A stretch of 64,000 bases of DNA. Origin: Thioploca ingrica. Lineage in GTDB: Bacteria; Pseudomonadota; Gammaproteobacteria; Beggiatoales; Beggiatoaceae. The notes below the pieces were generated by a model. It was not told the DNA's origin and ran no database searches. It worked only from the letters and a program-made list of their open reading frames with translations. The translations under genes were made by a program, and so were the position numbers. Location of the stretch: NCBI GenBank assembly GCA_000828835.1, contig AP014633.1:4526001-4590000 (forward strand), given 5' to 3'. Position 1 is the stretch's first letter; each line of letters opens with the position of its first letter. This document shows positions 17,858 to 26,019 of this stretch, piece after piece.

Positions 17858-18199
17858 TTATGGGTGCTCGCCCTCACCAACGGGCTCAAGCGAGGTGGTA
17901 ATAGAAGCGATCCTCCATCCGCCGGCTACGTACCGGACAAAGACCGGTTTCTCGTTACGGAGAAGATCCATAACCGGCGTGAAATCCTCCCAGGTATAAT
18001 GGCACCAGACATAGCCAGATGGTGTCTGGTCGTCTGTATTGGGCATTGTCGACGGTTCGCGATGGAAGTACGCACCTCCGATTAGACTTCCGTCATCGCG
18101 TCGGAGTCCGATTATTGCACGATACGGGTATCCAGTCGTGTTCTTGCCACCGGCGTAGTAAGCAACGTCGTATTTCTTGATTTCTTCCGAAAAGGCCAT
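17858..18199 (-). CDS. Hypothetical protein (113 aa), first gene of the accessory cluster
   Basis: The ATG at 18199 follows AGGAGAGCCGCA. The protein begins MAFSEEIKKYDVAYYAGGKN and contains YPYRAIIGLRRDDGSLIGGA, YVWCHYTWEDFTPVMDLLRN and KPVFVRYVAGGWRIASITTS. It looks like a compact alpha+beta cytoplasmic domain of full length, but I do not recognise the family. It is GC-richer than the flanking DNA. As the most upstream gene of the minus-strand row it could be read first. The stop codon adjoins repeat copy 3, and diverged direct repeats lie on both sides. Confidence 0.7.
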   Translation of the reverse strand: MAFSEEIKKYDVAYYAGGKNTTGYPYRAIIGLRRDDGSLIGGAYFHREPSTMPNTDDQTPSGYVWCHYTWEDFTPVMDLLRNEKPVFVRYVAGGWRIASITTSLEPVGEGEHP

Positions 18200-18528
18200 T
18201 GCGGCTCTCCTCTTTAATTAACACTGTCTTTAACTCAGTTCGGCAATTGGCTACTTGCGTAGGTTATTGCTTATACCTAATACTTCGGGATAGAAATCAG
18301 CTATAAAACTAACCGGTCTTCAAAATTTTTTTATAAGGATATCAAGTTTGCAATGTGACTAAGGGGGTAAGCGCTTTGAAATCGGCGCAAAATGGATGGT
18401 TATAAAGTTTGCAGACAGTTAAAAGCCAATCAGCTTACTGCCGCTATTCTGGTGATTTTTTTGAGTTTGTTAAGTGGGAAAAAGAGAAAAACAGTCTGGT
18501 GCGGAAGATGAGTATTTAATTGAGAGTG
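18200..18528. other. Spacer with repeat copy and a receiver-domain relic
   Basis: No intact gene. It contains the second copy of the diverged direct repeat (18262-18337) and, on the plus strand, the receiver-domain relic at 18392-18511. Confidence 0.5.
18392..18511 (+). pseudogene. Response-regulator receiver domain relic
   Basis: The frame reads MDGYKVCRQLKANQLTAAIL then VIFLSLLSG, with RRK just before the first residue. This matches the middle of a REC domain (P-x-MDGYEVCRxLKA...IPVIFLSAL), just after the phosphorylated aspartate. The parts before and after are missing and the frame ends in TGA at 18509-18511. It is a fragment of about 30 recognisable residues with no function. Confidence 0.65.
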
Positions 18529-18972
18529 TTAATCCGTGTTAATCGTTGAGGTTGGTTGGTGGTATGTGGATTTAGCCACCATCTTTTTCAAAATCTTTAA
18601 AATCGTTTCCGCTTCATATTGTTCGGAATATTCTCTGGACGCGGCTACCCGCATGTTAGGTTTGTCAGAATCTATCTCGTCAATTTCTGCCCGGACAAAG
18701 GTCCAACTATCTGCAATTGTATAACACCCAAATATCTCCTGCGGGGAATGTTCTTGGTTTTCATTTTCCCAATTTAAATGAGCCGCTGCTAACAATTGTC
18801 CATAGAGTTGAAATAATGGATTTTGATTATCAATACCATGTAAGGCTAGAAAGTATAAGTTTTTCCATGCGTAGTTGCTAACTCCCTGGGTAAAAATCTC
18901 CATTCAAAATCTCATCTACGGAAAACGGACCTATTTGAGGAAAATGAGAGGTTGGGATATTCGTTTCTTTGA
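18529..18972 (-). pseudogene. PD-(D/E)XK-like nuclease-family relic, frameshifted and cut by an IS
   Basis: The downstream frame (ATG at 18903) gives 124 residues including NPLFQLYGQLLAAAHLNWEN and EIFGCYTIADSWTFVRAEI. That order resembles the C-terminal half of PD-(D/E)XK-like proteins (QxxxQxxAA... IYGxxTxxxxWxF). Upstream, another frame reads VKETNIPTSHFPQIGPFSVD and EILNGDFYPGS and overlaps the first by about 35 bases, so one frameshift near 18890 splits the gene. The 5' part ends at 18972, where the first IS630 element begins, and the catalytic half is absent. The family assignment is tentative. Confidence 0.45.
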
Positions 18973-18974
18973 CA

Positions 18975-19911
18975 GCTATAGCAAAGGCAAAATAAAATAC
19001 TTATATTAGTCACTATAAAATGATTACAAGATATGGGGTGTAAATAGTTCCTCAACCGAACACGGTTTCTGTTTACGAATCGCCTTAGCTTGTGCCCATT
19101 TGTGTTCAATGGGATTTAAATTTGGTGAGTAAGGTGGTAAATATTCAAGCACATGTCGGGCTTGTTCAAAGAGTTGCTCAATATCAGCACGGTTGTGAAA
19201 AGCGGCATTATCCATAACGACAACCCTCTTAGGAGGCAATTGAGGCAACCCATCTTGTGCAACCCAAGCAGAAAAGGTATTGGCATTAATGGAACCCCGG
19301 AAGAGACTCACTGTAAGTCAGCACGAGACGAGTAAGGCACCCACAACGTTAATACGACCTCTGGCATGCCAGTTCTGTTTGCCAACACCACGTTCTCCCT
19401 TCGGCGCATAGCCATTTCTACGAGGCATATCGTGTGCAAAACCACTCTCGTCAAGATAAACAATTTCTTGATGAGCACTCTGATACGTTTTTAGCGGTTT
19501 TTGAAAACGTTCTCGTGCTGCCTCATCCGCTTGCGGAGGTGAGAACGTTGTTTTTTCGGCTGATTCCTAAACGCTTCAAAGCGTATCCGATTCCCCTTCG
19601 AGAGACACCTAAACGTTCGGCTCGTTCGGATTGATAGGCCTCGGGGGAGCTCTCTACCTCTCGCTTTAAGGCTTCCATATCGAGTTTGGTCGCCGGTTTA
19701 TTTCGGGTATGTTGTGCCTCGAGTTGTTTTGACCATCGAAACACCCTTGACTGACTCACGCCAAAGCGCTTTGCCGTGGTTTCAAAAGACAGATGCTCTC
19801 TTTGTTTTATCAATAATGCTTTGCGTCTAAAATCGATTGAATAGGTCATCGGGTTAAATTCCTTCTATCTGAAGGAGTAATGATAATCATTTTATCATGC
19901 CCGCGCTATAG
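18975..19911. mobile_element. IS630-family element A (decayed)
   Basis: About 940 bases bounded by imperfect terminal inverted repeats: CTATAGC...GGCA...TAAAAT...TTAT at 18975-19004 and its reverse complement at 19882-19911. It contains a broken DDE transposase gene on the minus strand (19024-19849). The right end shares TATAG with the left end of element B. Confidence 0.75.
19024..19849 (-). pseudogene. IS630-type transposase, broken by a frameshift and a stop
   Basis: The N-terminal helix-turn-helix part (19849-19523) starts MTYSIDFRRKALLIKQREHL and contains FGVSQSRVFRWSKQL. After LGISRK the frame is lost at an A6C run, and the next frame continues TTFSPPQADEAARERFQ, then IVYLDESGFAHDMPRRNGYA with the first catalytic Asp. 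A TGA at about 19322 interrupts GALLVSC. The last part (19311-19024) has VVVMDNAAFHN and YLPPYSPNLNPIEHKWAQAK with the remaining DDE residues. All motifs survive but two lesions make the gene inactive. A programmed shift is unlikely because the needed shift is +1 and a stop follows. Confidence 0.85.
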
Positions 19912-20905
19912 TAGTATTCCTTTATTTTTATACCGAGATCACTTTCCAGCAAACAGCGGAATCGAGTGAAAAATGAAGTCAAGAGTGAGAGCCAGCGAAT
20001 CAAACTGGTTTCGGTAACGCCTAACATAACGCTTCAATACCGCCCAAGTATGTTCAATGGGATTTAACTCGGGTGAATAAGGTGGTAAATACCAGACTTG
20101 GCATGGTTTCTCGGTTATTAACCGGTGGGTGTCCAAAGATTTATGAAAAGTGGCATTATCCATAATGACTACTTGTCCAGGTATGAGGAGGGGTAACAAC
20201 AATTCTTTCAGATAGGTATTAAATAACGTCGTATTCATGGTACCTTGATAACTCAAGGGTGCCTTCAGTTCTGAAGAATGGAGTGCCGCGATGAGATTGA
20301 GTTTTGATTCCCGTTTCCCAGGGATTTTACCCAAGACTTTGTCATGGCGCGGTGCCCAACCAAACTCACGGTTCAAATGGGGATTAATTCCACCTTCGTC
20401 TAAATAAACACCTGGTTCTTCGGTTAAGGTTTTAACGGCTTGCCTGAAATTTTGCTTTTGTTCTTCATTGGCCTCGGCAGAGTAATTGATTTTTTTTCGA
20501 GTGATACCCAGTTGTTGAAAGGCTTTACTAATGGTTGATTGGACCACCCCAAAAGTTTGAGCCTGTTCACTTTGAAATAACTCGGGAGGTTCTTGTACCT
20601 CTCTTGTTAAGGCTTCCCGATCCAGTTTATAAGGTTTTAACCCCGCCGATTGACTCGGAGTGATGCGACCTTCAGCTTGGTAAATTCTCACCCAGCTTTT
20701 TACCGTATTGTAATGAACCTCAAAGAGGTTACTTGCCTGACGGCGACTATTTCCCTTCATGACAAACTTAACTACCCGTTCTCTCAAATCGACGCTGTAA
20801 CTCATTTTTCTTCCTAATCGATAAACTTTATCTTCAGTTTAACTTATTAATTGTAATACTATAATTTATGGTTTAATAGTATAATTAGTTAGGAATATTA
20901 CTATA
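19907..20905. mobile_element. IS630-family element B (apparently intact)
   Basis: About 1 kb bounded by TATAGTAGTATTCCT (19907-19921) and the inverted AGGAATATTACTATA (20891-20905), with TA at each outer edge as expected for IS630 target duplication. It carries one full transposase gene on the minus strand. Its left edge abuts element A and its right edge lies in the porin relic. Confidence 0.8.
19939..20805 (-). CDS. IS630-family transposase (intact)
   Basis: The 288-residue protein starts MSYSVDLRERVVKFVMKGNS, with an N-terminal helix-turn-helix (ASNLFEVHYNTVKSWVRIY) and a second winged region to about residue 100. The DDE catalytic core follows: GVYLDEGGINPHLNREFGWA (first Asp), PGQVVIMDNATFHKS (second Asp) and LPPYSPELNPIEHTWAVLK (final Glu). 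It catalyses cut-and-paste insertion at TA. The full set of motifs and an uninterrupted frame suggest it could be active. Sequence is related to, but clearly different from, the transposase of element A. Confidence 0.93.
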   Translation of the reverse strand: MSYSVDLRERVVKFVMKGNSRRQASNLFEVHYNTVKSWVRIYQAEGRITPSQSAGLKPYKLDREALTREVQEPPELFQSEQAQTFGVVQSTISKAFQQLGITRKKINYSAEANEEQKQNFRQAVKTLTEEPGVYLDEGGINPHLNREFGWAPRHDKVLGKIPGKRESKLNLIAALHSSELKAPLSYQGTMNTTLFNTYLKELLLPLLIPGQVVIMDNATFHKSLDTHRLITEKPCQVWYLPPYSPELNPIEHTWAVLKRYVRRYRNQFDSLALTLDFIFHSIPLFAGK

Positions 20906-21239
20906 ACTTCAAGCTGTAGATCGAAGGTCGGATGATGTGGGATAGTGATATTGTTGATGGAATCCACCATGAAGGCAAATCCGGTAGTGAGTTAGAATTA
21001 AGAGATGCTCAACTGACTTTGGTTGGCAAACTGAATAAAATTTGGAAAACCGAACTCCAAATGTTATGGGGCTTAGGTTTTTATGAAATCGATAAAAAAG
21101 ACAGCGATCATAACCTTTACGCCATCACCGGTCGCTTGACTTACACACCGTGGCACCAGCACGATAATTTATTGCATTTAGGCATTGCTGACTCAATAAG
21201 GGATTTTGATGGTGAAAAATACCAAATTAACACCAATTA
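20906..21239 (+). pseudogene. Porin (phosphate-selective OprP/OprO-like) fragment
   Basis: Reading from the IS edge the frame gives FKL, a TAG, then IEGRMMWDSDIVDG, LRDAQLTLVGKLNKIWKTEL, and ITGRLTYTPWHQHDNLLHLG IADSIRD. This is the N-terminal strand pattern of a phosphate-selective-type outer membrane porin. Element B sits at its 5' end, an in-frame TAG follows and a GGTGGGCA palindrome cuts it at 21240. The frame beyond the palindrome (to 21354) ends QLGGEVTGLSLRKM and does not look like the same porin. It is not functional. Confidence 0.65.
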
Positions 21240-21262
21240 TGGTGGGCATTGCCCACCCTACC
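21240..21262. repeat. GGTGGGCA-family palindrome inside the porin relic
   Basis: GGTGGGCATTGCCCACCCTACC, matching the palindromes at 15726, 21471, 21544 and 54271. It is translated as GGHCPPYL in the relic frame, showing it was inserted. Confidence 0.7.
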
Positions 21263-21374
21263 TGGCTGTAATGGAAGGATTAGAAAATGCGCTCTCGGCT
21301 ATTGTGGCGCAATTGGGGGGAGAAGTTACCGGGTTAAGTTTGCGGAAAATGTAAAATAGTAGTAGTCGATTTAA

Positions 21375-21435
21375 CGTCATACCCGCATCAGTGGCAATCT
21401 ATGACCATTTTTTGGATACCGATGCGGGTATGACG
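21375..21435. repeat. 15-bp perfect inverted repeat (CGTCATACCCGCATC)
   Basis: Arms at 21375-21389 and 21421-21435 are exact reverse complements with a 31-base spacer. It has no T-run, so it is more likely a MITE-like or REP element than a terminator. Confidence 0.7.
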
Positions 21436-21470
21436 AATTCGACCTGAAGTTGATGGTAACCTACAGCCTG

Positions 21471-21579
21471 GTAGGGTGGGCAACGTATTGTTGTTGCCCA
21501 CCAAGGAGTTAAAATCCCCAGCTTGCCATTTTAATTCCGAAATGGTGGGCAAACAAAAGGACGTTTGCCCACCCTACCG
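21471..21579. repeat. Pair of GGTGGGCA-family palindromes
   Basis: Two copies lie at 21471-21502 (GTAGGGTGGGCAAC...GTTGCCCACC) and 21544-21579 (GGTGGGCAAAC...GTTTGCCCACCCTACC), in opposite order of their CCTAC/GTAGG ends. No gene is present in 21355-21743. Confidence 0.7.
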
Positions 21580-21743
21580 GGCTGATGTGCTTCCCCAGTG
21601 CATCCTATGCTCACTTCAAACCACCGTTCACTTCAAACCTCACCTAATTATCTTGCCAAAATTAGCAAAATTGATTATAAAAAGTAACCTATTAATCATC
21701 CACCAAGCCCCACTAGTTATTTAACCCATGAGTAAGTGTATTT

Positions 21744-22151
21744 ATGAAACTTCATGAAAAAATTAGATTTATTCGTCAATTAAAAGGTTGGTCACAAGAA
21801 GAGGTTGCCAACCAGTTAGAGATGTCAGTGAATGGCTATGGCAGTATTGAACGTGGTGAAACGGATGTGAAGTTATCTCGATTAGAGAAAATTGCTGCTA
21901 TTTTTGGCATGGAGTTATTAGAATTATTGGGCTTGAATGAAACAACAGTATTTAATTTGACGGGAGATCACCATACTCAATTTCATCTTTCACATATTAA
22001 TTCTTTTTCAATTGAGTAAACTGAACTGAAACATGAACTAGAAAAGGCTCATCTCGTTAATGAGAAATTAGAACAGGAAATAAGTTACCTCAAACAAGAA
22101 ATTATTCATCTCCAAAAAATGAATAGTCTATATGGAAAATCTAACTATTGA
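21744..22151 (+). pseudogene. XRE-family regulator with coiled-coil tail, split by an in-frame TAA
   Basis: The first part (21744-22019, 91 residues) is a classic XRE helix-turn-helix: IRFIRQLKGWSQEEVANQLE, MSVNGYGSIERGETDVKLSR, LEKIAAIFGMELLELL. A TAA at 22017-22019 ends it, yet the same frame stays open for another 43 codons with ELKHELEKAHLVNEKLEQEI then SYLKQEIIHLQKMNSLYG, a heptad-like coiled coil, and stops at 22149-22151. CAA to TAA is the simplest explanation. The short form keeps the DNA-binding domain and might still act. The tail overlaps the start of the antitoxin gene by 20 bases, which suggests they were one operon. Confidence 0.75.
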
Positions 22152-22323
22152 TCTATCTATCTTGCCCAACAAAGCGCAGCATGAATTGTATGATTTCTAT
22201 CAATTTCTTGTATACAAATACACATCAAAACCTCAACCTGAAAAAATAAATATAACTGAGGTTGTACCACGCAGAGTCAATCCCTTTGAACCACTCAAAA
22301 GGGAATCTGTTTATGACCGATAA
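22132..22323 (+). CDS. Small VapB/DUF2281-like antitoxin
   Basis: The 63-residue protein, MENLTIDLSILPNKAQHELY at the start, has the ILPxxAQxELYDFxxFL pattern of DUF2281-type antitoxins. Its basic C-terminal part (VVPRRVNPFEPLKRESVYDR) would wrap a toxin. Its 3' end overlaps the ATG of the PIN protein by 11 bases, a usual toxin-antitoxin arrangement. Because the toxin is truncated, the antitoxin may now have no target here. Confidence 0.6.
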   Translation: MENLTIDLSILPNKAQHELYDFYQFLVYKYTSKPQPEKINITEVVPRRVNPFEPLKRESVYDR

Positions 22324-22588
22324 ATGCCTATTTGTTGATTCTAATATCTGGTTATATGCTTTTATGCAAAGTGAATCTGGAAAAATAACAAAAGCAGTTG
22401 AAATCATTGGTAATCCTTTTGTGGTCTTAAGTACGCAAGTTATCAATGAAGTCTGTGTTAATTTAATCAAAAAAGCCAATTATAGCGAACTTGAAATTCA
22501 ACAAACCGTCAAAAATCTTTATACCCATTATCAGGTAATGACTATTAGCGAACTTAAGATACCAGTTGTTTATCTCGTAGCCACTTAA
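22313..22588 (+). pseudogene. VapC-like PIN toxin, C-terminally truncated
   Basis: From the ATG at 22313 the frame gives MTDKCLFVDSNIWLYAFMQS, the PIN-domain start with the first catalytic Asp. LSTQVINEVCVNLIKKANYS follows with the conserved Glu. The frame ends at 91 residues, against about 130-140 for intact VapC, and lacks the downstream aspartates (usually in a WDALIVASA-like segment). The last residues lie over the end of the convergent uvrB gene, so a deletion joined the two. It should not be an active ribonuclease. Confidence 0.75.
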
Positions 22589-24536
22589 TTTGATCCCGTA
22601 ATTGTGCCGCTTTTTCAAATTCCAAATTGGCGGCAGCTTGATACATTTCCTTTTCTAATTGTTTTATTTTCTTAGCAAATTGTTGGGGTGATAGGGGCGC
22701 ATATTCCGCGTGCGTTTCCGCTACTTTAGCGACCCTTTCACCACTGTCTAAAATGTCAGTAACCGCTTTTTCTATACCGCGCGGGGTAATGCCTTGTTGT
22801 TGATTATACAGGATTTGTTTGATGCGGCGGCGTTCGGTTTCCTCAATCGCCCGTTGCATGGCTAAGGTGACTTTATCGGCATAAAAAATAGCTTGTCCAT
22901 GAATATGACGTGCTGCCCGTCCGATGGTTTGAATTAACGAACGTTCGGAGCGTAAAAAACCTTCTTTATCGGCATCAAAAATCGCTACCAGTGATACTTC
23001 CGGAATATCGAGTCCTTCTCGCAGGAGGTTAATGCCCACTAACACATCAAATATTCCTAACCGTAAGTCTCGGATAATTTCTACTCTTTCGAGGGTATCA
23101 ATGTCGGCATGTAAATAGCGCGTTTTTACGCCATGTTCCATTAAGTATTCGGTTAAATCTTCTGCCATGCGCTTGGTTAAGGTCGTGATTAGGACTCTTT
23201 CCTGGTGGGTGATGCGCGCATTAATTTCTGACAGGACATCATCAACTTGGCTGGCTACTGGACGAATCTCAATGGTTGGATCCACGAGACCGGTTGGTCG
23301 AACGACTTGTTCAACCACTTGAATTGCATGTTGATATTCATAAGGTCCCGGCGTGGCAGAGGTAAAGATAATTTGTGGCGCTAACCGTTCAAATTCAGCA
23401 AAAGTTAACGGGCGATTGTCTAATGCGGATGGTAACCGAAAGCCATATTCTACTAGCGTTTCTTTCCGCGAACGATCGCCTTTGTACATGGCACCGAGTT
23501 GCGGAACCGTGACATGACTCTCATCAACGACTAACAAACCCTGTTCTGGTAAATAATCAAATAAAGTCGGCGGTGGTTCCCCCGGTTGTCGTTGCGATAA
23601 ATAGCGCGAGTAATTTTCAATACCGGAACAATAACCTAATTCGGCTATCATTTCTAAGTCATATCCCGTTCGTTGTTCTAAACGTTGTGCTTCGACTAAT
23701 TTCTGCGCCGCATATAATTGGGTTAAGCGTTCTCTTAATTCAGCTTTAATGTTATCAATCGCTTGTAATAAAATAGCGCGTGGAGTAACATAATGATTTT
23801 TAGGATAAATTGTCAGCCGGGGTACCCGCCGCAATAAGTGTCCGGTCAAGGGATCAAAATAACGGAGTGATTCAATTTCATCATCAAATAATTCAATACG
23901 AATGGCATCGCGTTCGGATTCAGCCGGGTAAATATCAATCACTTCACCTCGGACTCGATAAGTTCCTCGCTCTAATACGGTTTCGTTACGAAGATATTGC
24001 AATTCAGCTAAACGGCGTAAAATAAACCGTTGCTCAATGGATTCACCACGCACTAAATGTAATACCATCTGTAGGTACCAATTGGGATCACCCAGTCCAT
24101 AAATAGCGGATACGGAAGCCACAATAATCGCATCGGGTCTTTCTAACAGGGCTTTGGTAGCGGATAAACGCATTTGATCAATCTGCTCATTGATAGCCGC
24201 ATCTTTTTCAATATAAGTATCTGATGCCGGCATATAAGCTTCCGGTTGGTAATAATCGTAATAAGAAACAAAATATTCAACCGCGTTATGCGGAAAAAAT
24301 TGGCGCATTTCGCTATACAACTGTGCCGCTAACGTTTTATTGGGTGCGAGAATCAAAGTAGGACGTTGCACCGCTTGGATAACGTTAGCTATCGTAAAAG
24401 TCTTGCCGGAACCGGTGACACCCAATAGAATTTGATGTTTATCACCTCGGGTTAAGCCCGTGATTAATTGCTTAATTGCTTCGGGTTGATCGCCCATTGG
24501 TTTAAAATGAGCCTGTAACTGAAATGCTGTTGACAT
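22554..24536 (-). CDS. uvrB: Excinuclease ABC subunit B
   Basis: UvrB is the DNA-damage-verifying helicase-like subunit that receives DNA from UvrA and recruits UvrC. The 660-residue length is normal. Walker A is [18 protein letters not shown], and the beta-hairpin region [21 protein letters not shown] is intact. The DEAD-like box is [20 protein letters not shown], and helicase motifs V-VI ([30 protein letters not shown]) are present. The C-terminal UVR domain ([24 protein letters not shown]) binds UvrC. Its 3' end lies over the truncated VapC frame. Confidence 0.98.
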   Translation of the reverse strand: MSTAFQLQAHFKPMGDQPEAIKQLITGLTRGDKHQILLGVTGSGKTFTIANVIQAVQRPTLILAPNKTLAAQLYSEMRQFFPHNAVEYFVSYYDYYQPEAYMPASDTYIEKDAAINEQIDQMRLSATKALLERPDAIIVASVSAIYGLGDPNWYLQMVLHLVRGESIEQRFILRRLAELQYLRNETVLERGTYRVRGEVIDIYPAESERDAIRIELFDDEIESLRYFDPLTGHLLRRVPRLTIYPKNHYVTPRAILLQAIDNIKAELRERLTQLYAAQKLVEAQRLEQRTGYDLEMIAELGYCSGIENYSRYLSQRQPGEPPPTLFDYLPEQGLLVVDESHVTVPQLGAMYKGDRSRKETLVEYGFRLPSALDNRPLTFAEFERLAPQIIFTSATPGPYEYQHAIQVVEQVVRPTGLVDPTIEIRPVASQVDDVLSEINARITHQERVLITTLTKRMAEDLTEYLMEHGVKTRYLHADIDTLERVEIIRDLRLGIFDVLVGINLLREGLDIPEVSLVAIFDADKEGFLRSERSLIQTIGRAARHIHGQAIFYADKVTLAMQRAIEETERRRIKQILYNQQQGITPRGIEKAVTDILDSGERVAKVAETHAEYAPLSPQQFAKKIKQLEKEMYQAAANLEFEKAAQLRDQIKWLRDKQLVS

Positions 24537-24679
24537 AGTATATTTATGTACTTTGGTGACGACACCGAATCTAATAGCTGAAAAATAACCAATAGCTTAA
24601 TGAAAAATCATCAGTGAAAACCATTTTATCAAGATAAATGAGTTAATATTTACTTTTAGTTAGAACAGGAAATAACAAC

Positions 24680-25864
24680 GTGACTTTACAAATTGCCCAT
24701 CGTGTTCAAGCCATTAAACCTTCTCCAACCTTAGCGGTGACTGCTCGTGCAGCCGCCATGCGAGCCGCCGGTCATGACATTGTCGGATTAGGCGCCGGCG
24801 AACCGGATTTTGATACACCTCACCATATCAAAGAAGCGGCCATCAATGCCATAAATAAGGGTTACACCAAATACACGCCGGTTGATGGTATTCCCGCGCT
24901 TAAACAAGCCGTTATCAAAAAATTTGCGCGTGAAAACCAGCTTGAATATAACCTCAAACAGGTGATCGTCTCCTGTGGTGGCAAACAAGCATTTTATAAC
25001 ATGGCACAAGCTTTATTAAATCCCGGTGATGAAGCGATTATTCCAGCACCTTATTGGGTTTCTTATCCGGATATGGTGATGTTAGCTGGTGCTGAGCCGG
25101 TGATTGTCAGTGCCAATATTCAACACGGGTTTAAAATTACTCCTAAACAATTGGAAGTCGCTATTACTGACAAGACGAGATTATTTGTTATTAATAGTCC
25201 CTCTAACCCTACTGGTGTTCACTATTCCGCTAAAGAATTAGCCGAACTCGGTGAGATACTCATTCAATATCCCAAAATCGTCGTGGCAACCGATGATATG
25301 TACGAACATATTTTATGGGAAGGCAACCCGTTTAAGAATATTCTTAATCTCTGTCCAGCATTATATGACCGCACGGTCGTTCTGAATGGTGTTTCTAAGG
25401 CTTATGCAATGACCGGTTGGCGAATTGGCTATGCGGCTGGTCCAGAAAAGCTCATTCAAAAAATGGAAACGATTCAATCACAAAGCACATCTAATCCGAC
25501 TTCTATTTCCCAATATGCTGCTTTAGCTGCTTTAGAAGGCGATCAAGCTGGTATTCAAGCAATGGTTAAAGTTTTTAAAGAACGGCATGATTTTGTTCTG
25601 GAATCTTTGCGTAAAATCAATGGGGTCGAATGCCTACCTTGTCAGGGTACTTTTTATATCTTCCCGAATATGCAAGGGACGATGGATCGATTAGGTTTCA
25701 AAACGGATATCGAATTTGGTGAATTTCTCATCGAAAAAGCGGGGGTTGCTTTAGTACCGGGCTCAGCTTTTGGTGCTCCTGGTCATATGCGCATTTCTTT
25801 TGCTACGAGTATGGAGAACTTAAAAACAGCGATGGAACGGTTGCATAACACTCTCAATGCTTAA
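24680..25864 (+). CDS. Aspartate aminotransferase (class I, Ib-type)
   Basis: This pyridoxal-phosphate enzyme moves amino groups between aspartate and 2-oxoglutarate. The 394-residue protein has GAGEPDFDTPHHIKEAA, the cofactor segment CGGKQAFYNMAQALLNPGDE, the NSPSNPTG motif, DDMYEHILWEG and the catalytic lysine in LNGVSKAYAMTGWRIGY. Conserved arginines for the substrate carboxyls are in MRISFATS. The start is GTG at 24680, preceded by ACAGGAAAT. The length and N-terminus match the Ib-type enzyme of many bacteria (aspB/aat) rather than E. coli AspC. It is a single gene. Confidence 0.93.
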   Translation: MTLQIAHRVQAIKPSPTLAVTARAAAMRAAGHDIVGLGAGEPDFDTPHHIKEAAINAINKGYTKYTPVDGIPALKQAVIKKFARENQLEYNLKQVIVSCGGKQAFYNMAQALLNPGDEAIIPAPYWVSYPDMVMLAGAEPVIVSANIQHGFKITPKQLEVAITDKTRLFVINSPSNPTGVHYSAKELAELGEILIQYPKIVVATDDMYEHILWEGNPFKNILNLCPALYDRTVVLNGVSKAYAMTGWRIGYAAGPEKLIQKMETIQSQSTSNPTSISQYAALAALEGDQAGIQAMVKVFKERHDFVLESLRKINGVECLPCQGTFYIFPNMQGTMDRLGFKTDIEFGEFLIEKAGVALVPGSAFGAPGHMRISFATSMENLKTAMERLHNTLNA

Positions 25865-25882
25865 CGAGTCAAGTTAAATACC

Positions 25883-25910
25883 CCCTAACCCCCTTTGACA
25901 AAGGGGGAAA
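25883..25910. repeat. C/G-rich inverted repeat (CCCCCTTTGAC-AAAGGGGG)
   Basis: CCCCCTTTG and CAAAGGGGG form a hairpin shortly after the aminotransferase gene. Related C-rich tracts occur near 6051, 6153 and 45537, so it may be a dispersed repeat that could also weaken transcription. Confidence 0.5.
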
Positions 25911-26019
25911 CCCAGATGAAAAAGCCAATTTCGTTTTATGGGGATACTTAATTAAATAGTCTGGTTATAAACATTTGACATTTTTTTGACGATTAAATAA
26001 TTCTGTCTTACTTATCGAG

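Noticed and set aside
19520-19560. Programmed frameshifting in the IS630 element A transposase at an A-AAA-AAC heptamer
   Set aside because: The heptamer supports a -1 shift, but joining the two frames needs +1, and an in-frame TGA follows downstream. Decay is simpler.
24537-24600. LexA-type operator upstream of uvrB (AGTATATTTATGTACT)
   Set aside because: It does not fit the CTGT-N8-ACAG box and no matching site is seen at uvrA.
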